From a cyanobacterium endosymbiont of Rhopalodia gibberula (GTDB taxonomy: Bacteria; Cyanobacteriota; Cyanobacteriia; Cyanobacteriales; Microcystaceae): a stretch of 64,000 nt of DNA. The stretch's first letter is position 1. Each line of letters begins with the position of its first letter. Positions 18,000 through 27,530 of this stretch are shown piece after piece. A program made the translations under genes and the position numbers. The DNA is taken from the NCBI RefSeq assembly GCF_003574135.1, contig NZ_AP018341.1, positions 2,703,740 to 2,767,739 of the forward strand, in the 5' to 3' direction. A model generated the notes under the pieces. It worked only from the letters and a program-made list of their open reading frames with translations, did no database searches and had not been told where the DNA came from.

Positions 18000-19151
18000 T
18001 CAGGAATTTTTCTCGGAACTTTTTTGGATAAAGTCCTTCTCACAATCTTTTAAAAACGCTAAATAAGACATTTCAAAGATTTTCGGGGTAAATTTAGCTG
18101 CCTGTTGACGACAGCTTTCCGATTTAATCAGATGTTGAAACTGTTCAAAAGTTTCAACAGCTTTAACTAAATTTCCTGAAGTCTGGGAAGAAAAAAGAAT
18201 TCCTGTTCCCTTTTGGGGATATTGACGAATATCAAGCACTGTTTCTAGCGCACCACCTCCTCCATAAGCAATAACTGGGGTTCCACAGGCTTGTGCTTCG
18301 ACTAAGGCAATTCCAAAGTCTTCACAAGCAGCATAGACAAAGGCTTTTGCCTTAGCCATATATTGTTCAACGACCTGATTAGATTGATTCCCTAATACCC
18401 TAATATTGGACTTAGCCAATTGGCGAATTAAAGGAAGATCAGGACCGTCACCGATAATAACTAAAGGATAACCCAATTGATTAAATGCCCGCACTATTAG
18501 TGAAATCTTTTTATAACTTACCAATCGGGAAACGCTCAGATAAAAATCTTCTTTGTGGGGAGTAAAATCAAACCGTTCAAGGTTTACAGGAGGATAAATA
18601 ACTTTTGCTTGACGACGATAGCAACGCCAGATTCGACGTGCCGTGTGATGAGAATTAGCAATAAAGTAATCAACTCGATTAGCACTGGCCACATCCCATT
18701 GACGCAAACGGTGTAAAAGATAGCGGGTTATAAGACCTGCAATTCCTTTTCCTGCAGAAGAATTTTGCAAATAATCAAAGGTTAAGTCCCAAGCATAGCG
18801 CATTGGAGTATGACAGTAACAAATATGAAGTTGGTTAGGATTGGTTAGAATTCCTTTAGCCACCGCATGGGACGATGACAAAATAACATCATAGTTTCGT
18901 AGATCAAACTGTTCTATGGCAATTGGCAACAGGGGTAGATATTTTTGGACCCCATTACGCGCCAGTGGAAAATGTTGTAGAAAAGTAGACCCTATTGAGC
19001 GTCCGTAGAGATAACTTTGGGGATTAGTAGATTCAAAATCAATTAGGGCGTACAGATCTGCTTCAATGTGCTGTAAAATTTCTTCAACAACCAGCTCTGA
19101 CCCCCCCGTTGCTTTGGGAGTCAACCATTCGTGAACTAGGGCATATTTCAT
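18000..19151 (-). CDS. Family 4 glycosyltransferase
   Basis: 383 residues with the GT-B fold. The N-terminal part contains ALVHEWLTPKATGGSELVVE, a glycine-rich acceptor-side loop, and the C-terminal part has YLSVSRLVSYKKI, then VIIGDGPDLPLIRQLA and EDFGIALVEAQACGTPVIAY, the nucleotide-sugar-binding region with its Glu-x7-Glu-type spacing. Acts in the cytoplasm or at the membrane on capsule, exopolysaccharide or O-antigen precursors; donor and acceptor unknown. ATG at 19151. It precedes the sugar-phosphate transferase by 89 bases on the same strand, forming a small polysaccharide pair. The frame is intact. Confidence 0.88.
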   Translation of the reverse strand: MKYALVHEWLTPKATGGSELVVEEILQHIEADLYALIDFESTNPQSYLYGRSIGSTFLQHFPLARNGVQKYLPLLPIAIEQFDLRNYDVILSSSHAVAKGILTNPNQLHICYCHTPMRYAWDLTFDYLQNSSAGKGIAGLITRYLLHRLRQWDVASANRVDYFIANSHHTARRIWRCYRRQAKVIYPPVNLERFDFTPHKEDFYLSVSRLVSYKKISLIVRAFNQLGYPLVIIGDGPDLPLIRQLAKSNIRVLGNQSNQVVEQYMAKAKAFVYAACEDFGIALVEAQACGTPVIAYGGGGALETVLDIRQYPQKGTGILFSSQTSGNLVKAVETFEQFQHLIKSESCRQQAAKFTPKIFEMSYLAFLKDCEKDFIQKSSEKNS

Positions 19152-19325
19152 AACTGTTATCCCTTGTCTTGGGTAAGGTCACAAAGGTAAGGGTCGTTAA
19201 GAGAAGACAAGACGAGTTTCAGATGATTCTATTAGTGGAAAAACAGAAAACTTTTGGGAGCAATCATTAAGTTACTGAGTTGCTCGCTATTTTTTCTAAA
19301 AAGAAGGAACGGTTAACTCAATTGG

Positions 19326-19694
19326 TTAAAACTCGTCAGCTTCTTGATAACTATTAATTGATCCTGAATCATTATCCCGCTTGGACCCTAATAATTCTAG
19401 CCGATCTACTACAATTACTGGACTAGAACGATTTGCTCCAGTATTGCGATCAGTCCAAGTTTCGATGATTAATTCTCCTTGAATGCCAATCAATCCTCCT
19501 TTTCTTACGTAATTAGCTGCTATCTCGGCTGGTTTATTCCAAATTTTGAGTTTAAACCAGTCTGGCGCATCAGTCTTACCACTGCGACGACCAACTGCTA
19601 AAGAAAGCTCACATAAAACTTTTCCCGAGTCAAAATACCTGACCTGTGGATCAGCACCTGCACGACCCACTAAATTAATAACGTTTAATCCCAT
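19326..19694 (-). CDS. ssb: Single-stranded DNA-binding protein
   Basis: 122 residues with an OB fold: GLNVINLVGRAGADPQVRYF at the N-terminus, then DWFKLKIWNKPAEIAANYV and KKGG-like YVRKGGLIGIQGELIIETW. Protects single-stranded DNA in replication, repair and recombination. The tail is short, SYQEADEF, still acidic and ending in Phe like the partner-binding tip of bacterial SSBs, but with only a brief linker after the OB domain, as in other cyanobacterial Ssb proteins. ATG at 19694. It is divergent from mreB, which starts 364 bases away. Not linked to rpsF/rpsR. Confidence 0.9.
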   Translation of the reverse strand: MGLNVINLVGRAGADPQVRYFDSGKVLCELSLAVGRRSGKTDAPDWFKLKIWNKPAEIAANYVRKGGLIGIQGELIIETWTDRNTGANRSSPVIVVDRLELLGSKRDNDSGSINSYQEADEF

Positions 19695-20058
19695 TTATCT
19701 GTTAACTTCAACCGGTAATTTAGTGCGAAAATACCTTTATTGTAGAGGAAAATTATCTTGATGACTTTAATTAATCTAAATTAAAACTGATGATCATTAC
19801 CATTATGGAAAAAGTTTAGAGTCAAACTATGATTTATAAACAATCAACAATTAGGGAACGAATTCATAAGGTCATTAATAAGCAAGGGTCAAGGCCGATA
19901 AATTATGCTTACAATTTGAGTGTTTATCACTATCAATTCTTTAATTCAGCTAAACTTACCATTGAGAAACATAATTACGATTTCATTGATATCCTTAACT
20001 CTGGGGTCATTTTTAATTAGTCAGTTAGTCATTATAATTTTAGGAAGTGTAACCAAAA
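19695..20058. other. Divergent intergenic region ssb/mreB
   Basis: 364 bases that must hold promoters for ssb (minus) and mreB (plus). A 63-codon open frame occurs here (19829-20020) but looks like chance coding. I see no clear operator. Confidence 0.45.
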
Positions 20059-21111
20059 ATGCCAAAAATTGGTTTTTTTAGTCGTTTTTCTCTATCAAGA
20101 GATATGGGTATAGATTTAGGAACGGCCAATACCCTTATCTATGTTTCTGGTAAGGGGGTGGTGCTTGAAGAACCATCAGTAGTTGCTATTGATCAAGAGC
20201 GAAAAATTCCTTTGGCAGTTGGGGAAGAAGCTAAAAAAATGCTAGGTCGTACTCCAGGAAATGTAATAGCTGTGCGTCCCCTGCGCGACGGTGTAATCGC
20301 TGACTTTTTAAGTGCTATGATCATGCTCAAAGAATTTATTAATCGCGCCAACGAGGGGCGTTCCTTAGGAAATCCAAGAATGGTGATTGGAATTCCCAGT
20401 GGCATTACCGAGGTGGAGCGTCGCGCAGTAATCGATGCCGCTAGAGAGGCTGGAGCCAGAGATGTGGGGTTAATAGAAGAACCGGTTGCAGCTGCCCTTG
20501 GTGCTGGTTTGCCTGTTACCGAAGCTACGGGTAATATGATTGTCGACATTGGTGGGGGAACTACAGAAGTAGCGGTTTTAAGTCTACAAGGACGAGTGCT
20601 TAGTGAATCTGTTCGGGTGGCAGGAGATGAACTCACTGAGTCTATCATTAACTATATGAAAAAAGTTCATAATCTCGTGATAGGGGAACGGACAGCCGAA
20701 GAAATTAAAATTCGTTTAGCATCAGCCTATCCGCTACGACATGAAGATGAACCCACTATGGAAGTTCGTGGGTTACACTTAATGTCTGGCTTGCCGCGAA
20801 CCATAACGGTTAAAGGTGAAGAAATTAGAGAAAGTATGGCTGAACCTTTAGCAGTTATTGTCGATGCAGTGAAACGGACTTTAGAAAGGACTCCCCCAGA
20901 ATTAGCAGCGGACATTATTGATCGAGGAATTATGTTAGCTGGTGGGGGAGCTTTACTCAGAGGTCTTGATACTCTTCTAAGCCATGAAACCGGTATTGTG
21001 ACTCACGTAGCTGAAGATGCTCTACGCTGTGTTGTCAAGGGAACTGGAGAAGTTCTCAAAAACCCTAAAATCTTAGATAGAGTTTTGAGAGAAAGCTCCC
21101 GTCTAATTTAA
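20059..21111 (+). CDS. mreB: Rod shape-determining protein MreB
   Basis: Bacterial actin that forms membrane-bound filaments guiding lateral wall synthesis. 350 residues. The ATP-binding motifs of the actin superfamily are intact: phosphate 1 DLGTANTLIYVSGKG, phosphate 2 NMIVDIGGGTTEVAVLS, and adenosine motif MLAGGGALLRGLDTL. The N-terminal FFSRFSLSRDMG segment is short and partly amphipathic. ATG at 20059 is preceded by AGGAAGTG. First gene of mreBCD; mreC starts 33 bases later. Retention in a decaying genome agrees with continued need for a defined cell shape, with rodA at the right end of the window. Confidence 0.96.
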   Translation: MPKIGFFSRFSLSRDMGIDLGTANTLIYVSGKGVVLEEPSVVAIDQERKIPLAVGEEAKKMLGRTPGNVIAVRPLRDGVIADFLSAMIMLKEFINRANEGRSLGNPRMVIGIPSGITEVERRAVIDAAREAGARDVGLIEEPVAAALGAGLPVTEATGNMIVDIGGGTTEVAVLSLQGRVLSESVRVAGDELTESIINYMKKVHNLVIGERTAEEIKIRLASAYPLRHEDEPTMEVRGLHLMSGLPRTITVKGEEIRESMAEPLAVIVDAVKRTLERTPPELAADIIDRGIMLAGGGALLRGLDTLLSHETGIVTHVAEDALRCVVKGTGEVLKNPKILDRVLRESSRLI

Positions 21112-21144
21112 TAAACAACTTCTTAGGTAATTGCAAGCAATAAT

Positions 21145-21894
21145 ATGCTAACAGTGAGGCGTTGGTATGCTCGATATGGCTCAAAATTGACGTGGGCAAT
21201 GATAGCCTTAGGAATCGGTTGGTTTTTTCGACAAACACAGGGTGCACCTATACTAGAACTATACTATTGGCTTAGTCGTCCTTTTGAGCCAGCTCCCTCT
21301 GTGTTACTACAAGAGCGACTCACTAACGCCCGAATTCAAGAGTTGGAAATGCGTTTGGCTGAACTAGAACGACAAAATCAACAGCTACAAAAACTCCTAG
21401 GATACTTTGAGACACAATCTCAATCAGTGATCACTGCTCCTATTATTGGGCGTAGTACAGACGATTGGTGGAAACAAGTGATTTTAGGTCGAGGGAGTCG
21501 AGATGGGATTGAAGTTGGTTTTATTGTTACCGGTATTGGAGGTATCATTGGTCGGGTGGTGGATGTTACTCTCCATACCAGCCGAGTTTTATTAGTCAGC
21601 GATCCCACAAGTCGGGTGGGAGCTACGGTGAGTCGCAGTCGCACCATGGGGTTAGTGGAAGGGAAAGGCTCTCGAATAGTAGTGATGCGATTTTTTGAGA
21701 AAGTTCCCAAGGTTCATCCTGGTGACACTATTACTACTTCTCCAGTGAGTCGTCTTTTTCCAGGAGGTTTACCTATTGGACGGGTTGAGTCAGTGAATCT
21801 TGAAAGTAGTCCAGCTCCTCAGGCAACAATTAAATTAACGGCTCCAATTAATGATTTAGAATGGGCAATTGTCTATCCCTTTGACAGCAAATGA
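21145..21894 (+). CDS. mreC: Rod shape-determining protein MreC
   Basis: 249 residues: a short cytosolic N-terminus, one membrane segment (about 17-30, TWAMIALGIGWFF), a coiled coil (about 55-85, LTNARIQELEMRLAELERQN) and the periplasmic beta domain with VILGRGSRDGIEVGFIVTGI and PTSRVGATVSRSRTMGLVEG. MreC links MreB/MreD to the periplasmic wall-synthesis enzymes. Cyanobacterial versions are shorter than E. coli's. It lies 33 bases after mreB, and its stop overlaps the start of mreD (ATGATG), a typical translational coupling. Confidence 0.93.
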   Translation: MLTVRRWYARYGSKLTWAMIALGIGWFFRQTQGAPILELYYWLSRPFEPAPSVLLQERLTNARIQELEMRLAELERQNQQLQKLLGYFETQSQSVITAPIIGRSTDDWWKQVILGRGSRDGIEVGFIVTGIGGIIGRVVDVTLHTSRVLLVSDPTSRVGATVSRSRTMGLVEGKGSRIVVMRFFEKVPKVHPGDTITTSPVSRLFPGGLPIGRVESVNLESSPAPQATIKLTAPINDLEWAIVYPFDSK

Positions 21895-22439
21895 TGTTTT
21901 GGTTTCGCTATTATTTTATAAACATTTTGGTGATTGGCGGGTCTATCACCCTATGTTTATTACTGTCTCCCACTCGTTTACCTGGGACAGAGTTGTTAGG
22001 TATTGGTACTAATTGGGTGTTAATTTGGGTGGTGATCTGGAGTGTCAATCGGACTGTTTTTCAAGGGGTAATAGCAGGACTGTTATTAGGATTGATTCAA
22101 GATGGATTGACAGGAGCTTATCCCTCCCATGTTTTTGGTCTAGTCTTAGTAGGATTTCTGACAGCTCGTTTACAAAAACAACGCTATCTTCAAGAAGACT
22201 TTATTTCGATTGCCTTGATTGTCTTTGTTATGGTTTTTTTAGTAGAAACCGTTACAGCAATTCAATATTTTGCGGGCAAAATGCGTCCTTTGGAAGAAAT
22301 TAGTAGGGACTATCGACAGTTAGTTTTGTCCTCAGCAATTTTGAGTAGTTTATGGGCCCCTGTGTTCTATTATCCTCTTAATTCCTGGTGGGAAAAAGCC
22401 CCTCATAAAACTCAATATAAAGTAAATAGCAAAAAATAA
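21891..22439 (+). CDS. mreD: Rod shape-determining protein MreD
   Basis: 182-residue integral membrane protein with about five to six hydrophobic segments (YFINILVIGGSITLCLLL near the start, WVLIWVVIWSV, then VIAGLLLGLIQDGLTGAYPS and ISIALIVFVMVFLVETV). The GLIQDGLTG segment is a recognisable MreD feature. It starts at ATG 21891, overlapping the mreC stop by four bases. MreD stabilises the MreB-MreC-RodA elongation complex. The last 15 residues are basic. The next 2.1 kb holds no intact gene. Confidence 0.9.
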   Translation: MMFWFRYYFINILVIGGSITLCLLLSPTRLPGTELLGIGTNWVLIWVVIWSVNRTVFQGVIAGLLLGLIQDGLTGAYPSHVFGLVLVGFLTARLQKQRYLQEDFISIALIVFVMVFLVETVTAIQYFAGKMRPLEEISRDYRQLVLSSAILSSLWAPVFYYPLNSWWEKAPHKTQYKVNSKK

Positions 22440-23330
22440 AAATAAAAATTTTTCTATACTGAGAGTAATAAATTAATAGCTAATAACTCCTATAATCTTG
22501 ACTGTAAATCAATCCTATAACTCCAATAACTCAATATTGATACGATTAGATTTTTGAAACTTTGGAAATTTTATAAAGTAGGGCTTTAAGCTTTTATTTA
22601 TTAAATGTCACAGCTATAGCACTATACAAAAATATTAGGACAGTTTTCTCTTAGAAAAGAACTAATCAAATGTTTAAGTGAGCGTTATCAGTTATGCCAG
22701 CATTTTATAGTCATAATCTACGTTAAAAAGCGGTTAGAAGGGGAACAACATTACTCGATAGTATATAAATACATACGCACTAAAAATCAAGGATAGCCAT
22801 AAAAAAACTTATAGGTATCAAGAAATAAGCTAGAATAAAAAAAGTTCAAAAAAACGGAAATATATTTGTAAATAAAATTTTATTCTTATACAGATAAAAT
22901 TATCCATATTAATATAGTTATCTAAAAAAAGATACTGTTCTCATTTGGAAACAGGTGAAGATATTATCATTATAATCTGGTTTTCTTGGTCAGTATATCG
23001 AACTATTAAATAATTTTATCCACTACAGGTCCCCATTGCAAATAAGTATTTTCTAATTTAGTAGACTATAATCACTTTATGGAACTTATGCCCTGAATAA
23101 TGGTTTTTATGTAAAATTTTTTACACACCGGTAAAGGATAAATTAGAGAAACTAGTTTTATCTAAACTACTCTAATAAAAGTTTTTTATCAAGCTCACAG
23201 TAATGCATACCAAGTCTTTGAAGGCTGAGTTGAATAAGACCAAAATTCTGTGGAGTAGCTATTAGTAGCTTAAACCATATTTGATTATAAGCGACTACGA
23301 TAAAATATCGGTTATTGAGTTGACTCCAGA

Positions 23331-23366
23331 CAATACAGTTCTTGGTTTAAGGCAAGAACTGTATTG
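23331..23366. other. Perfect 14-bp stem hairpin
   Basis: CAATACAGTTCTTG (23331-23344) and CAAGAACTGTATTG (23353-23366) are exact reverse complements with an 8-base loop. No T run follows on either strand, so it is either a relic or a structured RNA or binding site in a region without genes. Confidence 0.5.
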
Positions 23367-24119
23367 GTCTCTTATTGAAAGTCCAAGGATATATTACTCA
23401 CAAACCATATCGACAGAATATGAAGTAAAATTAAGTAAAACTAATTAATAAAATTTAACTTCTTAGGCTTTATTTAATTGAAACGATCAACGATTAACTT
23501 GAAAATATATCTCGCATTGAATATTTGAAACATCGAAGTTTTTAGAAGTATTTAGAACTGTTTAGATTTTTTTTATTTAGCTTGTTACTTGATTCTGGCG
23601 AAAAGGTAGCTTAGCATTGTCTCCTGCCGTTTAAAAAAACATTGTAGTCTTGATTATTTGCAGTTGATATTTAAAATAATCGTTAACCTTGTCGTATTTT
23701 GACTTAGATATTGAGAATAGCAACCATATTTTTAAATCTCGTTGGACTCACATTTTATAGGATACCTTAGACAAATTACAGTTTTTTGAGTAATTTCTAT
23801 TTTGTTTTTTTTGTAACGCACTAAAACGTCTTTTTGTGTATTATGCTACCCTGATATATCCTACAGTTCTCTTGCCATTGGCTTTATAAACACTCTCTTA
23901 GAACTAAATTTTTTGAAGTGATTCGTCTACAATAACCTATCAACCACTAGAAGAATATTCTTACATAGAAGAAATACTCAGTTTTTTAGCATTATAAATT
24001 GGGTCTGAGAGGTCTTGATTCAACTATCTTTGATCTCTAACAAAATGACTACATCTAATTAAATCAATCGAACTCTTATTAATTAATAAGCAAGATTATT
24101 TGTTTAATTTAATCCACAA

Positions 24120-24215
24120 AAATCGAAAAGATATGCTCAAGCTATTCTAACCGACTTACAACAAGGAAAAACAGAAGTTGAAACAGTGGATGAGTTAATT
24201 ACGGATTTATTGTAG
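24120..24215 (+). pseudogene. C-terminal remnant of an unidentified protein
   Basis: The plus strand reads KSKRYAQAILTDLQQGKTEV then ETVDELITDLL and TAG (24213-24215). The amphipathic helical pattern and balanced codon use differ from the surrounding AT-rich DNA. No start or upstream continuation was found. Family not recognised. Confidence 0.35.
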
Positions 24216-24400
24216 TCAAACGATAAGAGTTATTTCAGAGAATCTTGTACTCCGTCTTCAAAATCTTATAAGTTAATAAACAGTCTAAGTGATTTGTTAT
24301 CTTGTTCTATTGGTTATGATTAATATATAATTTCTGTTCTTTTCAAAATGAAAACTTAGCAGAATTTTTAATTATTTTGTTGGATAATCTATCACACGAC

Positions 24401-24447
24401 TAGATTGATCAATAATCATATCGTTTACACAATCTTTGATCAATCTA
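24401..24447 (-). other. Spaced 12-bp inverted repeat downstream of glmS
   Basis: TAGATTGATCAA (24401-24412) and TTGATCAATCTA (24436-24447) could form a hairpin with a 23-base loop about 110 bases past the glmS stop. It may contribute to 3' end formation of glmS, but the loop is long and the T run is weak. Confidence 0.35.
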
Positions 24448-24555
24448 ATCAAACAGGTATTAATGATTATTCTCTAACATAAATTTAAATCATACTATTA
24501 AAAATAAACAAGTTTGTGTTTTTTGTGATATTATTTTTTAACCTAAAGTTGATAA

Positions 24556-26442
24556 TTATTCAACAGTTACACTCTTAGCTAAATTACGAGGTTGGTCTAC
24601 ATCTAGCCCTCGTCTAGCAGCAATATGATAGGCTAGTAATTGTAAGGGAATAACTGCAATTATCGGGGATAATAATTCGTCAACATAGGGAACAAACAGC
24701 AAATCATCAAATGTTGATCGTGCTTCATTATTATCAATAGGTGTTACCCCAATTAACCTTGCATCTCTTGCCTTTGCTTCTTGTGCATTAGATAGTATTT
24801 TATCATAAACTAGCCCAGGCATTGCGATTGCAACGACTGGAACTTTAGAATCCAATAAGGCAATAGGTCCATGTTTCATCTCTCCTGCGGGATATCCTGC
24901 TGCATGAATATAACTGATTTCTTTTAATTTTAAAGACCCTTCTAAGGCAATAGGAAAATTAATGCTACGTCCTAAAAATATGAAGTCTTTAGTGTCAGCA
25001 AATTCATGGGCTAATTCTTCAATTTTCTTCTCTTGTTTTTCTAAAATAATCTCAATTTGAGATGGCAGTTCTCGCAAGCCCTTAATTAAGGTATTAATCT
25101 TATCCACTGTTAAATAATGTTTACGATGAGCTAAGTGAATAGCTAAGAAATAAAATCCCATTAATTGAGCCGTAAAACTTTTGGTAGCCGCTACCCCAAT
25201 TTCAATACCAGCTTGGGTATTTATGATACGATCTACCATGTGGGCTAGGGTACTTTCTGGCCGATTTGTAATTCCTAAAATTCGTGCGTCATATGGAAAA
25301 ACTAACCCAATGCGTCGTTGTTTTTCCATTTCTAATGCTGCTAAAGTATCAGCCGTTTCCCCTGACTGTGTAACACCAATAGTTAAGGTATTTGCAATCA
25401 TCGGCGCAGGAGAATAACGGAATTCTGAGGCATATTGTACCATCGTCGGAATTCCTGCAATTTGTTCGAGTAGATACTTTCCAACTAAACTAGCATTCCA
25501 ACTAGTTCCACAAGCAACAATTTGAATATAATCCACGTTATCGCACAATTCAGATGCTGATCCTAAATCAATGGGACTTAAATTGTCACCATTCTGGGCA
25601 CACCAATCATTGTTTAAATAGGTTTCTAAACAACTTCTAACCACCGAAGGTTGTTCATGAATTTCCTTCAACATAAAGTGGCGAAACCCTTGTTTTTCTA
25701 CCGTGGTTGCTGTCCAGTCAAGGGTTCTAGGAAGTTTTTTCAGGCGTTGTAAGGTGAAATCGTAGACTTCTACACCGAGGGGAGTTAAACGGGCAATTTC
25801 CCCATTTTCCATCGACAAAACCGCATGGGTATGAGGAACTAGGGCAGTGACATCAGAAGCACAGAAAAATTCTCCTTGACCAAAGCCAATAATGAGGGGA
25901 GCTTGATTTCGCGCCACAATTAATTCATCAGGATAATTTGCACAAATAACCGCAATTGCGAAAGACCCTCTGAGACGATGAATCGTTTTTTGAACGGCAG
26001 TAAGTAAATTATCATAGTCCGAAGTTTTAGGGAGAAATTGAGCAATTAAATGAGGAATGACTTCTGTGTCAGTTTCGGAGAGAAATTCATAACCCTGACC
26101 GATTAATTCTTCACGCAAATCTCGATAATTTTCAATAATGCCATTTTGCACCACAGCTATCTGCCTAGTTGCATCCATGTGAGGATGGGCATTATATTCT
26201 TCAGGTTTACCATGAGTTGCCCAGCGGGTGTGCCCAATGCCAACTTGAGAGGGGTTAACATCCCGTTCTAATTTTTCGCGCAGATTATATAATTTTCCCT
26301 TAGCTCGTACACAGTGAATGTTGCCTTCTCGAAGAGTAGCTACTCCTGCTGAGTCATAACCTCGATATTCTAATCTTTCTAAACCGCTCATTAAAATATC
26401 CGTTGCGGTTTGAGTCCCGATATAGCCAACGATTCCACACAT
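24556..26442 (-). CDS. glmS: Glutamine-fructose-6-phosphate aminotransferase (isomerising)
   Basis: Makes glucosamine-6-phosphate from fructose-6-phosphate and glutamine, the entry to peptidoglycan and LPS amino sugars. 628 residues. The glutaminase domain begins MCGIVGYIG with Cys2 as nucleophile, followed by RLEYRGYDSAG and GHTRWATHGKP. Two SIS sugar-isomerase domains follow (VACGTSWNASLVGKYLLEQ; VTQSGETADTLAALE; later FLGRSINFPIALEGSLKLKE). The C-terminus DQPRNLAKSVTVE is the family signature that closes the active site. ATG at 26442, necessary because Cys2 must become N-terminal. Solitary gene; no glmS ribozyme is expected or seen. Confidence 0.97.
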   Translation of the reverse strand: MCGIVGYIGTQTATDILMSGLERLEYRGYDSAGVATLREGNIHCVRAKGKLYNLREKLERDVNPSQVGIGHTRWATHGKPEEYNAHPHMDATRQIAVVQNGIIENYRDLREELIGQGYEFLSETDTEVIPHLIAQFLPKTSDYDNLLTAVQKTIHRLRGSFAIAVICANYPDELIVARNQAPLIIGFGQGEFFCASDVTALVPHTHAVLSMENGEIARLTPLGVEVYDFTLQRLKKLPRTLDWTATTVEKQGFRHFMLKEIHEQPSVVRSCLETYLNNDWCAQNGDNLSPIDLGSASELCDNVDYIQIVACGTSWNASLVGKYLLEQIAGIPTMVQYASEFRYSPAPMIANTLTIGVTQSGETADTLAALEMEKQRRIGLVFPYDARILGITNRPESTLAHMVDRIINTQAGIEIGVAATKSFTAQLMGFYFLAIHLAHRKHYLTVDKINTLIKGLRELPSQIEIILEKQEKKIEELAHEFADTKDFIFLGRSINFPIALEGSLKLKEISYIHAAGYPAGEMKHGPIALLDSKVPVVAIAMPGLVYDKILSNAQEAKARDARLIGVTPIDNNEARSTFDDLLFVPYVDELLSPIIAVIPLQLLAYHIAARRGLDVDQPRNLAKSVTVE

Positions 26443-26795
26443 AAGTTTAAACTAGAAATTGATTAATCCTATCAATTATCAGTGATTAGGTTGATTATGA
26501 CTATTGATTTTTAAAGGTTGTTAGAGGTTAATAAACCTTAACTTTTACTTTCAGTCACAAATTAGAAGTTACTCTACTAAGTTATTAATGATTTATATAG
26601 ACGCACCAAACTAAGGTCTTGTTTCATCTTAAACCCAGTTTAGTGACAAAAAAAAGTCACCCCGGCTAAAATCCTAAGATTGTCATGAATTAAATTTGCT
26701 CTTTTTCGCCTAATAGAATTCTTTTTGGAATACCGCGATCAGATTATTGTCGAACTAGGTATTCCTTTAGGCTGAATTATGATGGGCATCAGTGT
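26443..26795. other. 353-base spacer
   Basis: Between glmS and the DUF3172 gene. A small hairpin AGTGAC-AAAAAAAA-GTCACC is at 26641-26660. A short plus-strand peptide IEFFLEYRDQIIVELGIPLG (about 26715-26775) looks protein-like but has no start. Nothing else recognised. Confidence 0.4.
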
Positions 26796-27347
26796 TTAAA
26801 AATTATCTATTTCTGAACGGGGAGGAGCTACCGAGCCTGCTGGGTTCAAAAAGAGATTTCCCGCGGCGTCATTGGGATAAATACAATTAATTTCCGGTTT
26901 AGTCTCAAGAGAACCTGTAAACCCAAAAGTATTCATCCGATTTTTACAGTCTTTCACCTGTTCCCCTGTAATCAACCTTTGTTGTTCAAGTAAACTCATA
27001 TTAGCGCGGCGTAATACACATCCTGGTTGCATTGCCGGTTGAGTGACAAAGACACTGAAAGGGTTAAGGGTAATAAAAACCCGCATATCAGTGACAATAG
27101 CACTAGCTCCAAATTGAACGCAAAGTTCAGCGTCAGGCACACTTTTGTCAATGACCTCCCGTGAGGCAACATTTTGGGGGTCAAAACTTGCGGTGGAACT
27201 AACTCCAATACCAACGCCAATTCCTAAGATAAAAATTCCCCCTAATAAAGCTATCTTAGCGTAATTAAATTTGGAATCAGAAGGCTCTGAAGAAGAATAA
27301 CGAGGCGGTCTAGAACGAGGATGATAATCGCGAGGTCTACGTGCCAT
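26796..27347 (-). CDS. DUF3172 family membrane-anchored protein
   Basis: 183 residues. A basic, Pro/Arg/Ser-rich N-terminus (about 1-28) precedes one transmembrane segment (KIALLGGIFILGIGVGIGVS, about 30-50) and a conserved extracytoplasmic domain with VASREVIDKSVPDAELCVQF, MRVFITLNPFSVFVTQP and a second Cys in QPGCVLRRAN. Two further cysteines lie in VKDCKNRMN and EINCIYPND. The pattern matches the cyanobacterial DUF3172 family, whose function is unknown. ATG at 27347. It is divergent from the Ca2+/H+ antiporter gene 184 bases away. The four cysteines could form disulfides outside the cytoplasm (inference). Confidence 0.75.
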   Translation of the reverse strand: MARRPRDYHPRSRPPRYSSSEPSDSKFNYAKIALLGGIFILGIGVGIGVSSTASFDPQNVASREVIDKSVPDAELCVQFGASAIVTDMRVFITLNPFSVFVTQPAMQPGCVLRRANMSLLEQQRLITGEQVKDCKNRMNTFGFTGSLETKPEINCIYPNDAAGNLFLNPAGSVAPPRSEIDNF

Positions 27348-27530
27348 AAATAGAAATTATGATAATTTCTTGTTCAGAAAAACTAACTAAAAGAGACATC
27401 ATGAAATCAGACACAGACTTTGATCACTTGATCGTATTCCAATATGAAAAGACATGATGATTATAAAACGACCTAAACTAGAGCTAGATTCAAAGATAAA
27501 TATTCTCTAGTTAAAGATCTCTCATTGTTC

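Larger units (their letters stand above)
22440..24555. other. 2.1 kb decayed spacer
   Basis: Very AT-rich sequence between mreD and glmS. No intact gene or RNA recognised. It holds a perfect 14-bp hairpin (23331-23366), a 32-codon gene tail (24120-24215) and a spaced 12-bp inverted repeat (24401-24447). Confidence 0.55.

Noticed and set aside
19829-20020. 63-codon open frame upstream of mreB
   Set aside because: No recognisable pattern; occupies the divergent promoter region of ssb and mreB; no ribosome binding site.
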